From NCBI GenBank assembly GCA_945957555.1, contig CAMFLX010000002.1:62001-126000 (forward strand): DNA of 64,000 nucleotides. The letters are read 5' to 3'. This document shows, one piece after another, positions 16,894 to 24,931 of the stretch. Position numbers and translations under genes: made by a program. How positions within the stretch are numbered: position 1 is the stretch's first letter; every line of letters begins with the position of its first letter. The stretch is from an uncultured Cytophagales bacterium. Its GTDB lineage: Bacteria; Bacteroidota; Bacteroidia; Cytophagales; UBA9547. The notes beneath the pieces were generated by a model. The model had not been told where the DNA came from. It saw nothing but the letters and a program-made list of their open reading frames with translations, and made no database searches.

Positions 16894-17193
16894 ATGAACG
16901 CAACTGTACAGAAAGAAATCGTCCTCCATCTCATCTTCAACGATCTGGTTAACTGCAAACTCATTTATGGCCTCATAGCGCTTCACATAGACGCTGGAAT
17001 TTATAGCTTGTGCATGGCTGAGTCGATCTTTAAACTCATGGGCTTTGCCGAAGCACAGTGTACGCACGAGCACTATGACCACTACGCGGTTCTTTGTCGC
17101 AAAGTCACCGACATAGCCTATGCTGAAGGACAAGAGCATGTGCTGCAGGCATTGGCCTTGGAGATTTATGAAGACTTGGCTTGTGGATTGTGA
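16894..17193 (+). CDS. Hypothetical small protein
   Basis: A 99-residue frame starting MNATVQKEIVLHLIFNDLV. It is predicted all-helical and Cys/His-rich (CTHEHYDHYAVLCRK) and ends before a strong terminator at 17242. The antisense frame 16879–17214 is longer but has an amino-acid composition of a shadow frame. No family is recognised and no Shine-Dalgarno sequence is seen. The gene is divergent from the XRE regulator at 16692, so the regulator may also act on it. Confidence 0.55.
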   Translation: MNATVQKEIVLHLIFNDLVNCKLIYGLIALHIDAGIYSLCMAESIFKLMGFAEAQCTHEHYDHYAVLCRKVTDIAYAEGQEHVLQALALEIYEDLACGL

Positions 17194-17241
17194 AAAAAGA
17201 TGGTGACTATACATAAATTGGGTTTAAATTGGGCAAGACAT

Positions 17242-17280
17242 AAAAAAAGCCCCGACACGTCTGTCGGGGCTTTCGTTTTT
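17242..17280. terminator. Strong bidirectional terminator
   Basis: AAAGCCCCGACA at 17246–17257 pairs with TGTCGGGGCTTT at 17262–17273 around CGTC. T-rich tails follow on both strands. It separates the converging genes at 17193 (+) and 17289 (-). Confidence 0.9.
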
Positions 17281-17288
17281 AGTATCCC

Positions 17289-17990
17289 TTAGGCAGGCCT
17301 GCCTGTAACGGATATCTGGACTGGGTCGCTCCACTCGCCTACGGGTTCATCGCGCTTCATGTAGATCGCAATGTACTTCCACACCTCGGCCTTGCCAAAC
17401 TCTGGCAAGGGATGCGTGTCCAAGTAATTAGGGTAAGTATCGTAGGCCAAGAAACTGTAAGAACCTGTACCACGGTCTACCACGATCTTGATGCCGTCCA
17501 TCTTGCCCTTTTTCCAGAGAATATTGGGCTGACCACTCAGCACCTCTATACCCAACACAGGCTTTACGGCAGCAGGAACTTCCGCAGGAGGCGGACTGGG
17601 TGCTTCTATGCCCAAATCCTTACCCATGGCCTCGTTGTAGTTTTTGTGTTCCTTGATCACATCCACCCAGGCCACGATTTGTCCAAAGATGTTGCCTTCC
17701 ACCACGCCCTCAAAGGCCAGCGTAGCAGGCGCCTCACTCAGAGGTGCCAGTTCCCCCTTGGCACCATCGCGCAAGAGGTTTTTATAAGCCGTGAGCGTCG
17801 TCCCGTAGCTGCGGTGCGTCTCTAGGCCATGCATCATCAGGCTGAATTGTTTGGAAAAAGTTTGTACCTTATGTACCACGTCCAAACTAAAGTCCACCTC
17901 TGGTGCATACTTCTCAAACTTCAGTGCGAAGTTTACGAGCCAGGGGTCTTTGTCCTGGTCGCTACTGGGCAAATAATTTGCAGTTACCAT
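17289..17990 (-). CDS. Hypothetical protein with C-terminal Fn3-like segment
   Basis: A 233-residue cytoplasmic-looking protein without a signal peptide. Residues ~5–110 are helical (SSDQDKDPWLVNFALKFEKY, TAYKNLLRDGAKGELAPL). A Pro/Ala-rich linker (EAPSPPPAEVPAAVKP) leads to a ~90-residue beta domain (GQPNILWKKGKMDGIKIVVD, YIAIYMKRDEPVGEWSDPVQ) with the closing pattern of a fibronectin type III fold. I recall similar unnamed proteins in many Bacteroidota and Leptospira, with no assigned function. Base composition is richer in GC than the neighbouring repeats. The 277 bases upstream (17991–18267) show no gene. Confidence 0.7.
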   Translation of the reverse strand: MVTANYLPSSDQDKDPWLVNFALKFEKYAPEVDFSLDVVHKVQTFSKQFSLMMHGLETHRSYGTTLTAYKNLLRDGAKGELAPLSEAPATLAFEGVVEGNIFGQIVAWVDVIKEHKNYNEAMGKDLGIEAPSPPPAEVPAAVKPVLGIEVLSGQPNILWKKGKMDGIKIVVDRGTGSYSFLAYDTYPNYLDTHPLPEFGKAEVWKYIAIYMKRDEPVGEWSDPVQISVTGRPA

Positions 17991-18267
17991 ATCTTTAGTG
18001 TTAAAGATTACAATAAATCTAGTATTACAGTCCTATACTCCATGCCAGGGGCTCGCGATTTCCTTGACGGATGGGTTAAGTATTTCAGAACGAATCATAA
18101 ATGTTTCCAGAATTCTCTCAATCTCCTACCGGTACTGGATCTTGAGCGTAAATCTCTACAACATTCGGCTTGTTCCCCTACGACCTTGCGACGTTTCACA
18201 AGGTCTCTTGCTACATTCTTTGCTCGGTCAGCGACGGCCTTGCAAACCATTTATTAGATAACGGATG

Positions 18268-18796
18268 GATCGTTTATTTTATTGTGTACCGTTCAAAAAT
18301 ATTTTTAGAGTCTTCGAAAATCGTTTCCTGATCCCACAAAACCATTTCATAACCTTCCCGCATCGTTTCACAACACTCCGAAAGGGTTTCGCAGGCCTCC
18401 CAAAGCATTTCGCAACGCAACATATCCTTTCGCAAGCCTCCCAAATGGTTTCGCAACATTGTGAAACCATTTCATAATCTTCTCAAATCGTTTCATAATT
18501 CTCCATAATCATTTCGTAATCTTCCCGAATCATTTCCTAACCCAACAAATCGTTTCACGATGCTCCCAAACCATTTCGTAAGCCTATGAAACGGTTTCAC
18601 AACCTTCTCAAGGCATTTCGCAACGCGACAAGTCGTTTTGCAGGTCTCTCAAATCATTTCGCAAGGCTGCGAAATGGTTTCACAAGCTTCCCAAAGCATT
18701 TCGTAATTCCAATAAAATCATTTTGGGATCGTCTTAAATCGTTTCTGAATCCTCAGGAATCGTTTTATGATGGTAACAAATCGTTTTATAGAGTCC
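18268..18796. repeat. Degenerate 21-bp tandem repeat array (about 24 copies)
   Basis: TTTC (or TTTT) recurs with a period of 21 bases through the region, with a few 20- and 22-base units. The rough consensus is TTTCrnAAnCyTCCnAAATCr on the plus strand. Copies differ at many sites, so this is an old or diverging array. A 21-base period equals seven codons; on the minus strand parts of it read as heptads of the type [C/Y]E(T/M)(I/L)xEx (18274–18459). Length changes and stops interrupt every frame, so I do not call a gene. Confidence 0.8.
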
Positions 18797-18826
18797 CCAT
18801 AGGGCAGCCTATATCTAAACTTCTGT

Positions 18827-19000
18827 CCGTAGAATCAGCGAAGCGCTCTACGGATTGGGAAATGGCTTTAGAGGCTAAGCCTCGGATCCTTGCCAATTCT
18901 TACACTCTATACGTAGAATCAGCGGAGCGCTCTACGTATTAACAAATGGTTTTAGAGGCTCCCCAGAAATCGGGACAAGTTGCGCCTCGGATTTGTACCC
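18827..19000. repeat. REP-like elements, left flank of the RAYT gene
   Basis: Two copies of a palindromic element lie at 18827–18853 and 18910–18938. The core GTAGAATCAGCG, then AAGCGCTCTAC or GAGCGCTCTAC, folds into a hairpin. Each copy is followed by TTTAGAGGCT and GCCTCGGAT. The repeat unit is about 84 bases. Inverted relatives lie on the other side of the transposase (19616–19802). Confidence 0.75.
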
Positions 19001-19010
19001 ATTGACATCC

Positions 19011-19565
19011 TTACACAAAGTCAATATCAAGCAGGCCCTTGCCATTACAATAGTAATTAATCGCACTGGAATACATGTAGTCCCACTCGTTTCTTACCAA
19101 GCCCGCTCTTAAAGGATTTTCATGTAAATATTTCATCTTTGATTCCAGCATTGAAGTACTGGTACACTCTTCAGGATGGTTGTCTTGCTGCCAAAACTGA
19201 TGTTTGTCGTTCCGTTTGTTCTTTTCTCCAGCACTTCTAAAGATCCAGAGCATCCAGTTCCTACGGCTTTCTCTTTCGTTTTCCTCCATGGCTTTTACAA
19301 TTTCGCGAGAGGTATGCCTTTTGAAATCCCTAAGGACATCCGAAAGGGTATTTCTTCCATCAGTGGACAAGATCAAATGTACATGATTACTCATAATACA
19401 CCAGGCGTGGATCTTAAGCCCTTTTTCCTTTTGACAATGTCTTAAACTATCCAAGACAATTTCCACATAGTCCTTTCGAGTAAACACATCTATCCATTCG
19501 ACGACTGCAAATATGATAAAATGTATGGCATATTGGTCTCTGATCCGGTATCCTCCTTCTGGCAT
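19011..19565 (-). CDS. REP-associated tyrosine transposase (RAYT, Y1/HUH family)
   Basis: A 184-residue Y1 transposase-like protein. The HUH motif is in IMSNHVHLIL (His-x-His) and the nucleophile tyrosine in ESKMKYLHENPLRAGLV, with HQFWQQDNHP between them as in TnpA_REP proteins. I start at ATG 19563–19565 (MPEGGYRIRDQYA); two upstream codons (TTG TGT) extend the frame. Such proteins nick REP hairpins and are usually single-copy domesticated relatives of IS200/IS605. Here the gene is flanked by inverted sets of REP-like hairpins, consistent with a living REPtron. Confidence 0.88.
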   Translation of the reverse strand: MPEGGYRIRDQYAIHFIIFAVVEWIDVFTRKDYVEIVLDSLRHCQKEKGLKIHAWCIMSNHVHLILSTDGRNTLSDVLRDFKRHTSREIVKAMEENERESRRNWMLWIFRSAGEKNKRNDKHQFWQQDNHPEECTSTSMLESKMKYLHENPLRAGLVRNEWDYMYSSAINYYCNGKGLLDIDFV

Positions 19566-19615
19566 ACACAAATATAAATGACAGCTCTAAAATATCAAGG
19601 GAGAATATTATTAAT

Positions 19616-19802
19616 GCTGTGGTGAGAATCCGAGGCACAACTTGTCCCGACTTCTCGGGAGCCTATACATTCATTGCCTTGTACTGAGAGCGAGTAGATA
19701 TTCCTTGAATATTATTTAATACTGTGGTGAAAATCCGAGGCGCAGCCTCTAAGATCATTGTCTTGTACGGAGAGCGGCTGCGCCTGATTCTCCGTACAGT
19801 TT
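19616..19802. repeat. REP-like elements, right flank of the RAYT gene (inverted)
   Basis: Two units begin GTGGTGAGAATCCGAGGC and GTGGTGAAAATCCGAGGC. They contain the inverse of the left-flank GCCTCGGAT and TAGAGGCT blocks, and end with the hairpin GTACGGAGA (19766–) … TCTCCGTAC (–19798). ACTTGTCCCGA here matches the left-flank TCGGGACAAGT in inverse orientation. Confidence 0.7.
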
Positions 19803-19985
19803 AGGGATTTCCTTTTGCAACGAGTTGGAAAAGGAAATCCTCCATGATATCATCAAGCATTGTGGAGGGGACCCTAGCAAGATGAGCACATTTAATTCTG
19901 CATAAACCGAAAGTTCCTTACACTCTTGGGTTCGAACCTCGCCGACGTTTCATTTCGCTGATGCTCACTGTAGATGCTTTAAACG

Positions 19986-20012
19986 CAAAAAGCCCCTGCT
20001 TTCGCAAGGGCC
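19986..20012 (-). terminator. Terminator of the porin gene
   Basis: On the minus strand GCCCTTGC, GAAA, then GCAGGGGC (one mismatch) is followed by TTTTT (plus bases 19987–19991). It lies 27 bases after the porin stop. Confidence 0.7.
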
Positions 20013-20038
20013 CTCTGAACACTCAATCAATCAATCTC

Positions 20039-21346
20039 TTAGAACTTGTATACTGCAGCTAGACCTATGGTCACTTGTGACTTAGTTTGTTGCCCTGTAT
20101 TATCTTCGTACATGCCTTTACCCTTCTCTGCAGTTCCTAAAACATAACCCATTGTTCCTGAATCAATTCTTAACTCTGGTTTAAACGTCAACTGACCATC
20201 AGCAACCGTTATAGGAGTAGTTAATGTTACACAGTTGTTGGTACCATTAAAATATCTAACACCTGCATTATCATTGAAATATTCATATCTTAAACCAATT
20301 CCAAACATATCAGAAATTTTGTAATTGGTATAGATCGCAACACCACCCCACTGTTTCTTAGCAGAAGAATCTTTAGTGAATCCTCCATCTTTTGTACCCT
20401 TAACAAGATTTCCTAATGTATCTCGGAAAGTATAGAAACCATAAGCAGCATTTAAACCTACATAAAACTTATCCGAAACCTGATACCCAGTAGTCAAATC
20501 AAACATGTTTCTCACATAAGAACCAGTCACGCTATACAAACCAACAGCATTTGGATCTATAGAAGAAGAAGGTACTTTAAAAGGATCATCATTCTTTCCT
20601 CCGATATAGTTCACATATACGTTCCAACCACTTACTGGAGTAAAGAACAATTGTGCTATTGCCGATTTTTGTTTTTTCCAGTCTGTCATCGCATCCCAGT
20701 TGTTTACTGCACCAACCATCAAACTCATTTTGTCTGAAAATGCATACGTTGCTTTAGCACCCACATGGTAGAATGGGCCGTTGTTGAACAAGTTAGAAAG
20801 CGAATAATTATAGTTCACTGGTGCATCGATTACCTCATAACCAATGTGGGTACCAAACTGACCTGCAGTGAAGCTTAGTTTGGAAGTAGCTTTATAGGTG
20901 AAATATGCTTGTTTAATCGCGATACCATTACCGTATAATGCGGACTTATTGGCATTTGTTGGAACGTAAGAACCTGCTCCGATAAACAATTGGTTACCAA
21001 AGTTTCCTAATTGTGCGTTGGGACCAAATGTTAAATCGACTACTGCTTCCGATTTAGCGTTCGTGTATGTAAACTTAGTCTGTACCAAACCCAAACTGAA
21101 TTGTTTATCAAGCCTATCGAATGCCCTTGAAAAACCAACAGCTGCTGGACTATTAGCATAATAACCCATGTAGTTTCCACTTTTCGGATCATTCAATCCC
21201 ACCATGTAATAGCTGTCCAAATAACCACTCATTACCATCTTCCCCGCTGTGGACGCTGTTGAATCTCCTTTAGTTTGATCTTTTTTTGCAAATGCCGGTA
21301 ACGATGCTACCGCTAAGCCTAACGTGATGTAAAACGTACGTTTCAT
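20039..21346 (-). CDS. Outer-membrane porin, BBP2 (OmpL-like) family
   Basis: A 435-residue exported beta-barrel. The signal peptide is MKRTFYITLGLAVASLPAFA. The first mature strand (GKMVMSGYLDSYYMVGL), the NSPAAVGFSRAFDRLDKQF segment and QAYFTYKATSKLSFTAGQF then GTHIGYEVIDAP are the hallmark start of the BBP2 family. The protein ends in the aromatic strand SQVTIGLAAVYKF. Members often accompany ammonium or other small-solute transporters; no such partner is adjacent here. The 400-base upstream region is very AT-rich and holds no gene. The gene is probably monocistronic, with its terminator at 19986. Confidence 0.87.
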   Translation of the reverse strand: MKRTFYITLGLAVASLPAFAKKDQTKGDSTASTAGKMVMSGYLDSYYMVGLNDPKSGNYMGYYANSPAAVGFSRAFDRLDKQFSLGLVQTKFTYTNAKSEAVVDLTFGPNAQLGNFGNQLFIGAGSYVPTNANKSALYGNGIAIKQAYFTYKATSKLSFTAGQFGTHIGYEVIDAPVNYNYSLSNLFNNGPFYHVGAKATYAFSDKMSLMVGAVNNWDAMTDWKKQKSAIAQLFFTPVSGWNVYVNYIGGKNDDPFKVPSSSIDPNAVGLYSVTGSYVRNMFDLTTGYQVSDKFYVGLNAAYGFYTFRDTLGNLVKGTKDGGFTKDSSAKKQWGGVAIYTNYKISDMFGIGLRYEYFNDNAGVRYFNGTNNCVTLTTPITVADGQLTFKPELRIDSGTMGYVLGTAEKGKGMYEDNTGQQTKSQVTIGLAAVYKF

Positions 21347-21630
21347 AATTTTTAAGTTTAAAATTAAAAGTGGATTCCCTTTTTAATTAAAATCCAATTT
21401 GACTGCCTTTATTTATTAATATGATTTTTTTGATATGACAAATATATAGGGCTTTTATGTAATTACAAAACAAAAAGGTTATAATTTTATACACTCATAA
21501 GTAAAAAATGAGTATTATTACTTAATAATTGGCAATATATATGGTTTATTATACAAAATATAGGGCATAATTTTTATTAATTAACTTTAAAAAATAAAAA
21601 CCGACAGCCCCCTTTTGGGTTAGAAATTGT
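21347..21630. other. AT-rich upstream region of the porin gene
   Basis: No gene, repeat or RNA recognised. CAAATATA at 21439–21446 reads TATATTTG on the minus strand and is a possible porin -7 element. Confidence 0.4.
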
Positions 21631-21663
21631 AAAAAAAAAAGCAGGTGATATGCCTGCTTTTTT
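21631..21663. terminator. Hairpin with A/T runs, probable bidirectional terminator
   Basis: Ten A (21631–21640), GCAGG, loop TGATATG, CCTGC, then six T. A second hairpin between folE and the porin gene. Confidence 0.6.
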
Positions 21664-21704
21664 GTAATATAAGAATAATGCAATAATACATCAATTGTCT
21701 CCAA

Positions 21705-21740
21705 ATCAAAAGGGCCCGAGCAAGCTCGGGCCCTTTTGAT
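21705..21740 (-). terminator. Terminator of the queD–folE operon
   Basis: A 17-bp perfect stem, ATCAAAAGGGCCCGAGC and its complement around AA, 21 bases after the folE stop. The T-rich 3' side lies within the stem (CCCTTTTGAT). Confidence 0.88.
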
Positions 21741-21760
21741 TTAAATATGATCAAAAACTC

Positions 21761-22450
21761 TTAGTTATTGAGATATGCCCAAAACTCTTGCTTTTTCTCT
21801 TCTCTTTTAAACACACCACTGTAGTGCGAAGTAACTGTAGCGCTCGAAGTATCCTTAATACCCCTTGAAGAAACACAAAGGTGTACTGCGTCAATAACTA
21901 CCGCTACATCTTCCGTATTCAAAATCTTTTTAAGACTCTGGGCTATTTGTACTGTAAGGCGCTCCTGCACTTGAGGCCTTTTGGCAAAATGCTGCACAAT
22001 CCTGTTGATCTTAGAAAGACCAATGACCTGACCAGAAGAAATATAAGCTACATGGGCCTTACCTACTATGGGTACAAAATGATGCTCACAGTTGGAATAA
22101 AACTGTATGTCTTTCTCCACCAGCATCTCCTTATAATTGTATTTGTTGTCAAACAACTGTATATCTGGAAAATTCTTTGGGTCTAGGCCACTAAAGATCT
22201 CCTTCACATACATTTTTGCAACTCTCTTTGGTGTGCCCTTAAGACTATCATCATTTAAGTCAAGCCCCAACACGTTCATGATTTCCCTAAAATGCTCTTC
22301 GATTTTCTTGATCTTAGTAGCATCATCCATGTCAAAGGCATCTGCACGTAAAGGTGTGTCAGAAGAAGTACTGATGTGATTCTCCCCTATCTCATCTGGA
22401 TCCATGTCACTTAGCTTCAGGGTATTCAACAAAGTTTCTTTCCGTTTCAT
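21761..22450 (-). CDS. folE: GTP cyclohydrolase I
   Basis: Converts GTP to 7,8-dihydroneopterin triphosphate, the entry to folate and to preQ0/queuosine synthesis. The zinc ligands are Cys121 and His124 in YSNCEHHFVPIVGKAHVAY and Cys192 in VHLCVSSRGIKD. The substrate-site motif GLSKINRIVQHFAKRPQVQE is intact. The 229-residue length includes a ~45-residue N-terminal extension (DMDPDEIGENHIST) common in Bacteroidota. Its start lies 44 bases inside queD, so the two are translationally coupled. Together they catalyse consecutive steps toward 6-carboxytetrahydropterin. Confidence 0.96.
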   Translation of the reverse strand: MKRKETLLNTLKLSDMDPDEIGENHISTSSDTPLRADAFDMDDATKIKKIEEHFREIMNVLGLDLNDDSLKGTPKRVAKMYVKEIFSGLDPKNFPDIQLFDNKYNYKEMLVEKDIQFYSNCEHHFVPIVGKAHVAYISSGQVIGLSKINRIVQHFAKRPQVQERLTVQIAQSLKKILNTEDVAVVIDAVHLCVSSRGIKDTSSATVTSHYSGVFKREEKKQEFWAYLNN

Positions 22451-22820
22451 ATAATAAAACTTTTAAATCGTACTGAGCCGCAAGTTTGGCCCGCACTAAA
22501 TTGTAAATAACGACAGCAATATTTTCTGCTGTAGGATTGAGGTCTTTAAACTCCTCTACATCCAAATTCAAATTTTTATGATCAAATTTATTAATGACAT
22601 TTTCAATGATGAGTTCGCTCAGCATTTTCATATCGATCACGTAGCCTGTATCTGGATCAATTTCCCCAGAAACTTTTACCACCAACTCATAGTTGTGTCC
22701 ATGATAGCTGGGATTGTTGCATTTTCCAAACACCTTTTGGTTGGTCTCCATGTCCCAACTTGGATTGTGCAAACGATGAGCCGCATTAAAATGTTCTTTT
22801 CTATAAACCGTTGCACGCAT
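22407..22820 (-). CDS. queD: 6-carboxytetrahydropterin synthase QueD (6-pyruvoyl-tetrahydropterin synthase family)
   Basis: A 137-residue T-fold enzyme acting on dihydroneopterin triphosphate, in queuosine (or possibly pterin) synthesis. The zinc histidines are in FNAAHRLHN and YHGHNYELVVKV; the catalytic Cys is in VFGKCNNPSYHGHN. Other family landmarks are GYVIDMKMLSELI, KFDHKNLNLD, NPTAENIAVVIYN and LYETERNFVEY. The length and the pairing with folE favour QueD. The gene is first in the operon and overlaps folE by 44 bases. Confidence 0.92.
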   Translation of the reverse strand: MRATVYRKEHFNAAHRLHNPSWDMETNQKVFGKCNNPSYHGHNYELVVKVSGEIDPDTGYVIDMKMLSELIIENVINKFDHKNLNLDVEEFKDLNPTAENIAVVIYNLVRAKLAAQYDLKVLLYETERNFVEYPEAK

Positions 22821-22999
22821 AAACTAATTCATAAACATGAGAATAAATTATTTGTTCTAACAAATATCAATTAATTTCTCAAAAGACAAATTGAAAAACT
22901 TTTCTGGGCGAATATTAATGGACAATACAGTAAACCATGCCCTTGCTCTGCTCCTAACTCTATAAAAAAGCCTACAAAAATAGATGTTTATTTGAAATA

Positions 23000-24487
23000 T
23001 TATTGATCGTCATCCAAATCTTCGAAATCAATACCACCCAGCATACTATTCATAAGATCCTTAAAGGTGACCTTCGTATGCACATTGTTTCTACTGATTT
23101 GCGAGAATTCGGCCAGTGCGTATAACACAAACTCCATATATAGCAGAGTTGTGGCCTTATCTGCTGTCTGTATTTTCTCAGAGACCAATTCATACAAGCC
23201 AGGCACAGAATACAAAACGGCACTAAACTCGGTATTGGGCATGTCATTATATATATCTACATACTTGCCTTCAGCAAACCAATCTGTAATGGCTTGGTAC
23301 GCACTCTCTCCTTTTTCTTTTTTGAAAGACTCAGGATCAGGAAAGTACTCTAAGAAACGGTTTCGAAGGGCTTTACCTATGAGGTTCTGGGCCACAATCA
23401 TGGCACCTTCTTGCTCGCCTTCATAAACCAACTCCACTTTTCCCGTAATGGAAGGGATCACCGACCAAAGATCTGTGATGCGTACCGATGCCCCGTCTTC
23501 ATTATTAATAATCATGCGTCTCTCCGCCGCACTGATGAGTGTTTCCAAAGCAGAAATGGTAAGACGTGCCGAAACACCACTTTTTGAGTCTACATATTCG
23601 CTACTGCGGCCCTCTATGGCAATTTGCTCTATAAGGTCGTTTAGCAGTTCTGGCACAAATACTTTGTCTTGACCTTTTTTTACATGAGCCTCTTGCTTGG
23701 TAATGGCTTTGCCGATCTCGATACTTGCTGGATAATGGGTAATGATTTGACTATCTATTCTATCCTTAAGCGGAGTGATGATACTACCACGATTGGTATA
23801 GTCCTCTGGATTGGCCGTAAACACAAACTGTATATCAAGAGGAAGTCTTAATTTAAAACCTCTGATCTGTATATCTCCTTCTTGAAGGATGTTAAATAAA
23901 GAAACTTGAATCCTTGCTTGTAAATCGGGCAATTCGTTGATCACAAAAATACCTCTGTGCGAACGTGGAATCAAACCAAAATGGATGACACGATCGTCGG
24001 CATAACTTAATTTCAACGTCGCGGCCTTGATCGGGTCCACATCCCCAATAAGATCGGCTACTGAAACATCAGGTGTGGCCAACTTCTCAGTATAACGCTC
24101 GCCTCTATGCAACCATGAAATTGGTGTAGCATCACCCTGCTCTTCTATCAGTGCTTGAGATTGTCTGGTAATAGGGTCTAAAGGATCTTCGTTCAGTTCC
24201 GAACCCACCAATACAGGTATGTATTCGTCTAACAAATCGACCATAAGCCTTGCAATACGTGTTTTTGCTTGCCCCCTGAGTCCCAATAAGTTAATATTGT
24301 GCATAGAGAGGATCGCTCTTTGCAACTCTGGCAGTACGGTATCATCATAACCGTAGATACCCCTAAACACCTTTTCTTTAGTTCTGAGCTTCGCTATAAG
24401 ATTGTCCCTAAGTTCTTGTTTCACACTTTTAGGTTGGTAGCCAGATTTTTTTAATTCGCCGAGCGTTTTGATGCTGGTATGATTCAT
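23000..24487 (-). CDS. MoxR/magnesium-chelatase-like AAA+ ATPase
   Basis: A 495-residue AAA+ protein. Walker A GLRGQAKTRIARL is near residue 75, with the characteristic long insertion before sensor elements (PISWLHRGERYTEKLATPDV, LIGDVDPIKAA). The Walker B position reads GIFVINELPDL, with Asn-Glu in place of Asp-Glu. Later come FVFTANPEDYTNRG (sensor 1) and TPLKDRIDSQIITHYP (arginine-finger region). In Bacteroidota this family is often annotated as magnesium chelatase subunit I, but no chlorophyll genes or VWA partner are present, so a MoxR-like chaperone role is more likely. It is probably a single-gene transcript. Confidence 0.8.
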   Translation of the reverse strand: MNHTSIKTLGELKKSGYQPKSVKQELRDNLIAKLRTKEKVFRGIYGYDDTVLPELQRAILSMHNINLLGLRGQAKTRIARLMVDLLDEYIPVLVGSELNEDPLDPITRQSQALIEEQGDATPISWLHRGERYTEKLATPDVSVADLIGDVDPIKAATLKLSYADDRVIHFGLIPRSHRGIFVINELPDLQARIQVSLFNILQEGDIQIRGFKLRLPLDIQFVFTANPEDYTNRGSIITPLKDRIDSQIITHYPASIEIGKAITKQEAHVKKGQDKVFVPELLNDLIEQIAIEGRSSEYVDSKSGVSARLTISALETLISAAERRMIINNEDGASVRITDLWSVIPSITGKVELVYEGEQEGAMIVAQNLIGKALRNRFLEYFPDPESFKKEKGESAYQAITDWFAEGKYVDIYNDMPNTEFSAVLYSVPGLYELVSEKIQTADKATTLLYMEFVLYALAEFSQISRNNVHTKVTFKDLMNSMLGGIDFEDLDDDQ

Positions 24488-24640
24488 ATCCCCAAAAAAT
24501 ACTTTATGTCAAATATACAAACCTCCTTTTAAGTAAAAAGATTTAAATCTGGTAATTTAAATTTAAGCACTAAGTTGAGTTAATTATAAATTTTGAATTT
24601 TAAATTATAAATGATTGCAATAGAAAAGAAGGGCTTGCCA

Positions 24641-24694
24641 AAGTTTGTGTCTCCACAAACTTGTCTCAGTTATGCGTTCGTGAGGACACGAACG
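24641..24694. repeat. Paired hairpins, REP-like
   Basis: AAGTTTGTG–TCTC–CACAAACTT (24641–24662) is followed 12 bases later by CGTTCGTG–AGGA–CACGAACG (24675–24694), then TAGGCGGGACT. Two perfect short stems in tandem resemble a BIME. The sequence is unrelated to the REP set around the transposase at 19011. Confidence 0.65.
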
Positions 24695-24796
24695 TAGGCG
24701 GGACTATTCATACTAAACCTATAAGATATTTAAATGTATTGCATAATGTACTGATATATAAATAATTGTGATAAATTAAAGAAGAACAGATAAACA

Positions 24797-24846
24797 TAGG
24801 GTAAACAATTTTGAAACGTAATTATTTAGTTTCGAAGTTTACCCTA
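24797..24846. repeat. Inverted repeat TAGGGTAAAC…GTTTACCCTA
   Basis: A perfect 10-base outer arm (24797–24806 and 24837–24846) encloses a weaker inner arm TTGAAAC…GTTTCGAA. It could be an operator or part of a recombination site. GGTAAACAAT within it recurs at 45660–45669 next to the integrase. Confidence 0.6.
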
Positions 24847-24931
24847 TATACCATAAATATAAACTAAACCCATAACATACCAATAGCATTGCTCGGATAC
24901 TTATCTCATCATGATGCAAAATGAATAATAG

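Larger units (their letters stand above)
24488..24931. other. Intergenic region at left edge of the accessory block
   Basis: About 440 bases without a gene. It contains the REP-like double hairpin (24641–24694) and the inverted repeat at 24797–24846; the rest is AT-rich and unremarkable. Confidence 0.5.

Noticed and set aside
16879-17214. Antisense 111-codon frame over the 16894–17193 gene
   Set aside because: It mirrors the plus-strand frame, has no motif and runs into the region of the divergent regulator; the plus-strand frame has a better start and a terminator.
18268-18796. CRISPR array
   Set aside because: The 21-bp units have no alternation of conserved repeats and unique spacers, and no cas genes are present in the window.
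18586-18942. 118-codon frame across the 21-bp repeats and REP element
   Set aside because: Its heptad look comes from the 21-base period, and it runs on into the REP hairpins, so it is not a natural gene unit.
19926-19942. T-arm-like GGTTCGAACC after the RAYT region
   Set aside because: No acceptor stem or anticodon arm could be fitted around it, so not a tRNA.
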